NCBI RefSeq assembly: GCF_014805625.2
Contig: NW_023998414.1
Span: 28,835,698 to 28,899,697, forward strand
Length of the DNA stretch: 64,000 bases
From: Glossina fuscipes
Taxonomy: Eukaryota > Arthropoda > Insecta > Diptera > Glossinidae
Reading direction: 5' to 3'
Positions within the stretch are counted from its first letter, which is position 1; the number at the start of each line of letters is the position of its first letter. The position numbers and the translations under genes were made by a program. The notes under the pieces are model-generated. The model made no database searches. It was not told the origin of the DNA and saw nothing but the letters and a program-made list of their open reading frames with translations. This document shows, piece after piece, positions 62,301 through 64,000 of this stretch.

Positions 62301-64000
62301 TAAAAATCACTACATATCTTGTTAACTTGAGTAAAACTATATTTTTAATTGCTTTGCTTTTATAATAAATTAAAACAATCGTTTGGTAAATCGTTTGGTT
62401 GCATTAGTAAATTTATTTGCTTTTTTTCAATTATCGTAATGCCTATTGCTTAAAGTATATTTAGTTTCAGATTTCCAATGCGAAATAGTTAACAAGTAGT
62501 CTATGAAATACTTAAGCGGATCTTGCTCTATAATCTTCCCTAGTTAATGCTTACAAAAAAAAAAAAAATTAATAAATAAATAAATAAAAAAAATTTTTAC
62601 TGAAAATGGGGTTTTCTAGGGATTAGACTTTAGAGAAATTTCTAAAGAGCTTTCCATATTAACATATATGACGGCGCTCAATCCTTCGGCTTGAACTAAT
62701 AATAAAAATCATCATTAATTTAAATTGCAATTCATATCAAATGAATACTATATGGTTTTTTGAGTGAAGATCTACCACCTCATCGTATTTTGTTTTCAAT
62801 CATTTTTCCATTTACAATGCTTTCCTGCTAAAATCTTAATATGAGAGACAAGAAAGAGACTCGGCCGAAATCGCCATTAGCTGAAAGGACCTTCCATAAC
62901 CATTGCAGAAAACATGATAGTAAATAGCGTATTAATGCCTCTGCTATGAATCGCGCAACAAATTGTATAACTCTTGTATTTACATTCGCATTGCATTTAA
63001 AAATATGGGATTTGTGGTTAAGCGAATGCGAGGAATGAAACTTTGGAGGCAAAAGCAGAGGGGCACCCTTACCGCAGATTGTTGCAATGAGGACTATCAA
63101 CTTTCTCGATATGGCTGACGAATAATATACGAAATTTGAAACACGCTTGATAACGTTTTGCTTTGAATTCTTGAGACGAAAGGAATTTCATATGCACAGA
63201 ACACTAAGTGATTGTCTAAGATATTTCTCAAATTGCCCAATTCCTGCGTAAGCGATAAAATCTTACTTATAGTTGTCTTGTATGTTGTTTTCTTTTCTCG
63301 CTAATCCTTGTTGCACCCTAGTGTCCTTTTCTAAAAGGGCACATAATGAAATGAACTAAGTTTCTTTGCAAAATGTTGATCTGTGCCTTGATTGAAGCTC
63401 TTGACGCGCCCATAACATACACATACTACGCATAAAGTTGCCTCTACTGTTATTATTTTAATATTAAAAGCCTGCATATCTCTTTATAAACATGATGAAA
63501 AGACTGTACGACAAGTGTCGCGGCATAACCTTAAAAACAACAAATTAACAATTTGCATTCTCGACGTAAATATTCGACTCATTAACTTACGCAAATAATT
63601 TCGTATTTTATCTCTAACTCAATAACTCAGTTTCTAATAAAATTTAGGAGTAGATTTTTTTTTCTTTTTTTTCTTTTGCGTTAAATTCATTATCAAAATA
63701 ATGTCTTTTTTAAAAAAAATTGTAAATCATTTTGCGAATTTTTAGTTTCATTAGTAAGCTTTATTATAATTAAGTAATCCTGCTTAACTGTCCTTCACCG
63801 CCGCTGACTGAAAATTTTCTAGCTTTATATACTAAATATATTCTGTTGAAATATTTAACAAATTTTTCTTATATTTCTTTTCCATTTCCATGACCTCCTA
63901 CCCGATATTGATCTTGCTGATGCTGATGCTGATACTGATACTGATACTGATACTGATACTGATGTACCGTGAAATTAACAGTCGCCGTCATCAGCATTAT
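57824..64000 (+). CDS. baz: bazooka / PAR-3 polarity scaffold, multi-exon, partial at both ends
   Basis: Joined exons (57824-59335, 59399-59632, 59696-60222, 60295-60537, 60605-61230, 61302-61824, optional 62192-62293, 63982 onward) give 1,221 codons up to 61824, or 1,255 with the cassette, with no stop. Seen in order: the second half of the CR1 oligomerisation domain, the 14-3-3/Par-1 motif RRSSDP (58148-58165), PDZ1 (about 58598-58856), PDZ2 (about 59035-59303), PDZ3 (about 59732-60069), an Arg/Glu-rich helix (RLREERERERR, near 60850), the aPKC target motif KKSSSLESL (61074-61100) and a basic MFRFGKNRKD motif near 61448. Order and sequence match Drosophila Bazooka. From family knowledge, the protein acts at the apical cortex and zonula adherens with Par-6, aPKC and Cdc42, and PDZ regions bind Par-6, PTEN and adhesion proteins. 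The first CR1 exon and the C-terminal end lie outside or were not found. All splice phases agree, so this looks like an intact functional gene. Confidence 0.96.
59399..59632 (+). CDS. baz: baz exon: PDZ2-PDZ3 linker, proline- and glutamine-rich
   Basis: Exon of 78 codons in phase 0, acceptor tcttctag, donor gtaagt at 59633. The frame encodes a Pro stretch (DSPPKPPPPILP), a Gln-rich stretch, then KKSNSARSLFDQHQ and LNESQHFIDAGSESAAS. The last two are the conserved linker before PDZ3 in Drosophila Bazooka. The longer open frame beginning at 59403 is an out-of-frame shadow of this exon. The intron before it is only 63 bp, close to the usual minimal fly intron size. Confidence 0.93.
59696..60222 (+). 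CDS. baz: baz exon: PDZ3
   Basis: Acceptor tttcattag, phase 0, opening DSLQAGIAWRSREMLTLHIP. PDZ3 follows, with the variant binding loop AGLGVSVKG near 59780 and an inserted Ser/Asn/Gly-rich loop (59806-59850) before GDLGIFVKNVIHGGAASRDGR. The domain continues through NDQLISVNGVSLLGQ. After PDZ3 comes an Asn/Ser-rich tail and the conserved GATVIYLSPEKR motif. The exon ends in phase 2 (CG) before gtaagt at 60223. Together with the next exon this forms EMNRWSNPVLDRLTGG, as in Drosophila. Confidence 0.95.
60295..60537 (+). CDS. baz: baz exon: post-PDZ3 linker
   Basis: The acceptor is aaatttaaag. The first base completes the split Arg codon, giving RWSNPVLDRLTGGVCSG. The exon contains the conserved LRNESYYMATNDTWSPA stretch and a His/Asn-rich variable run, and ends EDDPEPTSP in phase 2 before donor gtgagt at 60538. 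It encodes no known domain. Identity to Bazooka is clear in the conserved islands and absent between them. Confidence 0.92.
60605..61230 (+). CDS. baz: baz exon: aPKC-binding region
   Basis: Acceptor ccgtttacag. The first base completes a Pro codon and gives TLPHLPNDS. Conserved blocks follow: NFDATYSSQLSLETN, VEHFSRDALGRRSISEKHHAALDARETGTYQRNK (in two parts), the charged helix LREERERERRLQLTKS, and GSMESLTARIAQANAQ. The codons at 61074-61100 encode KKSSSLESL, the CR3 motif phosphorylated by aPKC in this family (S980 in Drosophila). Next come the acidic MSEEPRG and APRGRGREESLRAA. The exon ends with a single A before gtaagt at 61231 (phase 1). The kinase site and its flanks are intact, so aPKC control is expected. 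Confidence 0.95.
61302..61824 (+). CDS. baz: baz exon: basic membrane-binding motif and proline-rich tail
   Basis: Acceptor gattttttag after a T-rich tract. The first two bases complete a Lys codon, then ARKHWLLEDGD and FSQRNGPFQSSLNDGK match Bazooka. The KKPGILRGIGSMFRFGKNRKDG block (about 61415-61480) is the basic motif that in fly Bazooka binds phosphoinositides. Where my recollection of Drosophila has Ser after KKP, this gene has Gly (61424-61426). A His/Asn-rich run, Pro-rich blocks (PPPAYQPPPPLPP), and IHQNDLFNHRYQHYSNYEE follow. The exon ends CAG CAA ATT AG before donor gtgagc at 61825, phase 2. Confidence 0.94.
61825..62191 (+). other. baz: baz intron before the cassette exon
   Basis: Donor gtgagc at 61825. 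It contains a T-rich tract near 62055-62075 and an A run at 62136-62151 followed by an (AAAC) run. The acceptor tctatccatag ends at 62191. The open frame through 61895 is read-through of the preceding exon in another frame. Confidence 0.8.
62192..62293 (+). CDS. baz: baz cassette exon, 34 codons, probably alternatively spliced
   Basis: Acceptor tctatccatag and donor gtaact bracket 102 bases that enter and leave in phase 2. The exon can therefore be included or skipped without changing frame. Included, it reads SNDDKTSQTEVLSE followed by STLESMRQQVLRQRQKVETE. The second half is a predicted amphipathic, charged helix. Skipping joins 61824 directly to 63982 and restores the ISRRHQHY sequence known from the Drosophila reference protein; inclusion also restores SRRHQHY. 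There are no stops in the coding frame. I do not remember this segment in the standard Drosophila isoform, so its status as an exon is inferred from borders, phase and coding character. Confidence 0.75.
62294..63981 (+). other. baz: baz intron after the cassette exon
   Basis: About 1.7 kb of AT-rich sequence from donor gtaact to acceptor ttaacag. It contains an A-rich (AAAT) tract at 62556-62596, T-rich stretches near 63656-63675, and a hexamer repeat immediately before the acceptor (63916-63963). The minus-strand open frame at 62828-63100 shows no recognisable similarity. Confidence 0.75.
63916..63963 (+). repeat. (GCTGAT)3(ACTGAT)5 hexamer repeat beside a baz splice acceptor
   Basis: Eight copies of CTGAT spaced exactly six bases apart start at 63917, 63923, 63929, 63935, 63941, 63947, 63953 and 63959. 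The last lies about 20 bases before the acceptor AG at 63980-63981. Each CTGAT fits the loose metazoan branch-point consensus YTNAY. The tract between repeat and acceptor is short and not pyrimidine-rich. Confidence 0.85.
63982..64000 (+). CDS. baz: baz exon, first 19 bases only
   Basis: After acceptor gaaattaacag, the sequence is T CGC CGT CAT CAG CAT TAT. The T completes the split Ser codon left by the upstream exon, and the rest encodes RRHQHY. This is exactly the sequence following QIS in Drosophila Bazooka. The exon continues past the window edge and should carry the remaining C-terminal tail. Confidence 0.88.

Noticed and set aside
1..64000. CRISPR array, operons or other prokaryotic features
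   Set aside because: Spliced fly gene, microsatellites and eukaryotic transposons throughout. No spaced direct-repeat array was seen.

Overview
The window is nuclear DNA from a higher (schizophoran) fly. It is AT-rich and dominated by non-coding sequence, microsatellites, long A/T runs and decayed transposons. The one conserved gene I can identify is bazooka (baz, the fly PAR-3 polarity scaffold). Its exons lie on the + strand between 57824 and the right edge. The predicted protein is close to Drosophila Bazooka through the CR1 remainder, three PDZ domains and the aPKC-binding region. The intron size and repeat types would suit a calyptrate fly, but the genus cannot be decided from this sequence.

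Layout. Positions 1-55507 hold no convincing conserved gene. They contain a hairpin-rich GC island (about 2860-3200), two abutting hairpins (19059-19239), three decayed mariner elements of different lineages (11467-11899, about 21339-21845, about 42225-43200), tRNA-derived SINE-like copies (1223-1345, 20235-20470, 24597-24777), many copies of a dispersed repeat with a 'ggacagacggac' core, a 10-N assembly gap (19560-19569), and a 5'-truncated non-LTR retrotransposon (about 51691-52850). This stretch is probably the large first intron of baz or its upstream region, because the exon coding the start of CR1 was not found.

From 55508 to 55696 there is an exon-like open frame with its own ATG and a good splice donor. 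It is in phase with the first certain baz exon at 57824, so it may be an alternative first coding exon. The certain exons are 57824-59335, 59399-59632, 59696-60222, 60295-60537, 60605-61230, 61302-61824, an in-frame cassette exon 62192-62293, and the first 19 bases of another exon at 63982-64000. All junctions have GT/AG borders and matching phases. The gene runs off the right edge.

Functionally the window encodes one protein: an apical cortical scaffold that oligomerises through CR1, binds partners through PDZ1-3, binds and is phosphorylated by aPKC, and contacts phosphoinositides through its basic C-terminal motif. Everything else is repeat content and possible regulatory intron sequence.
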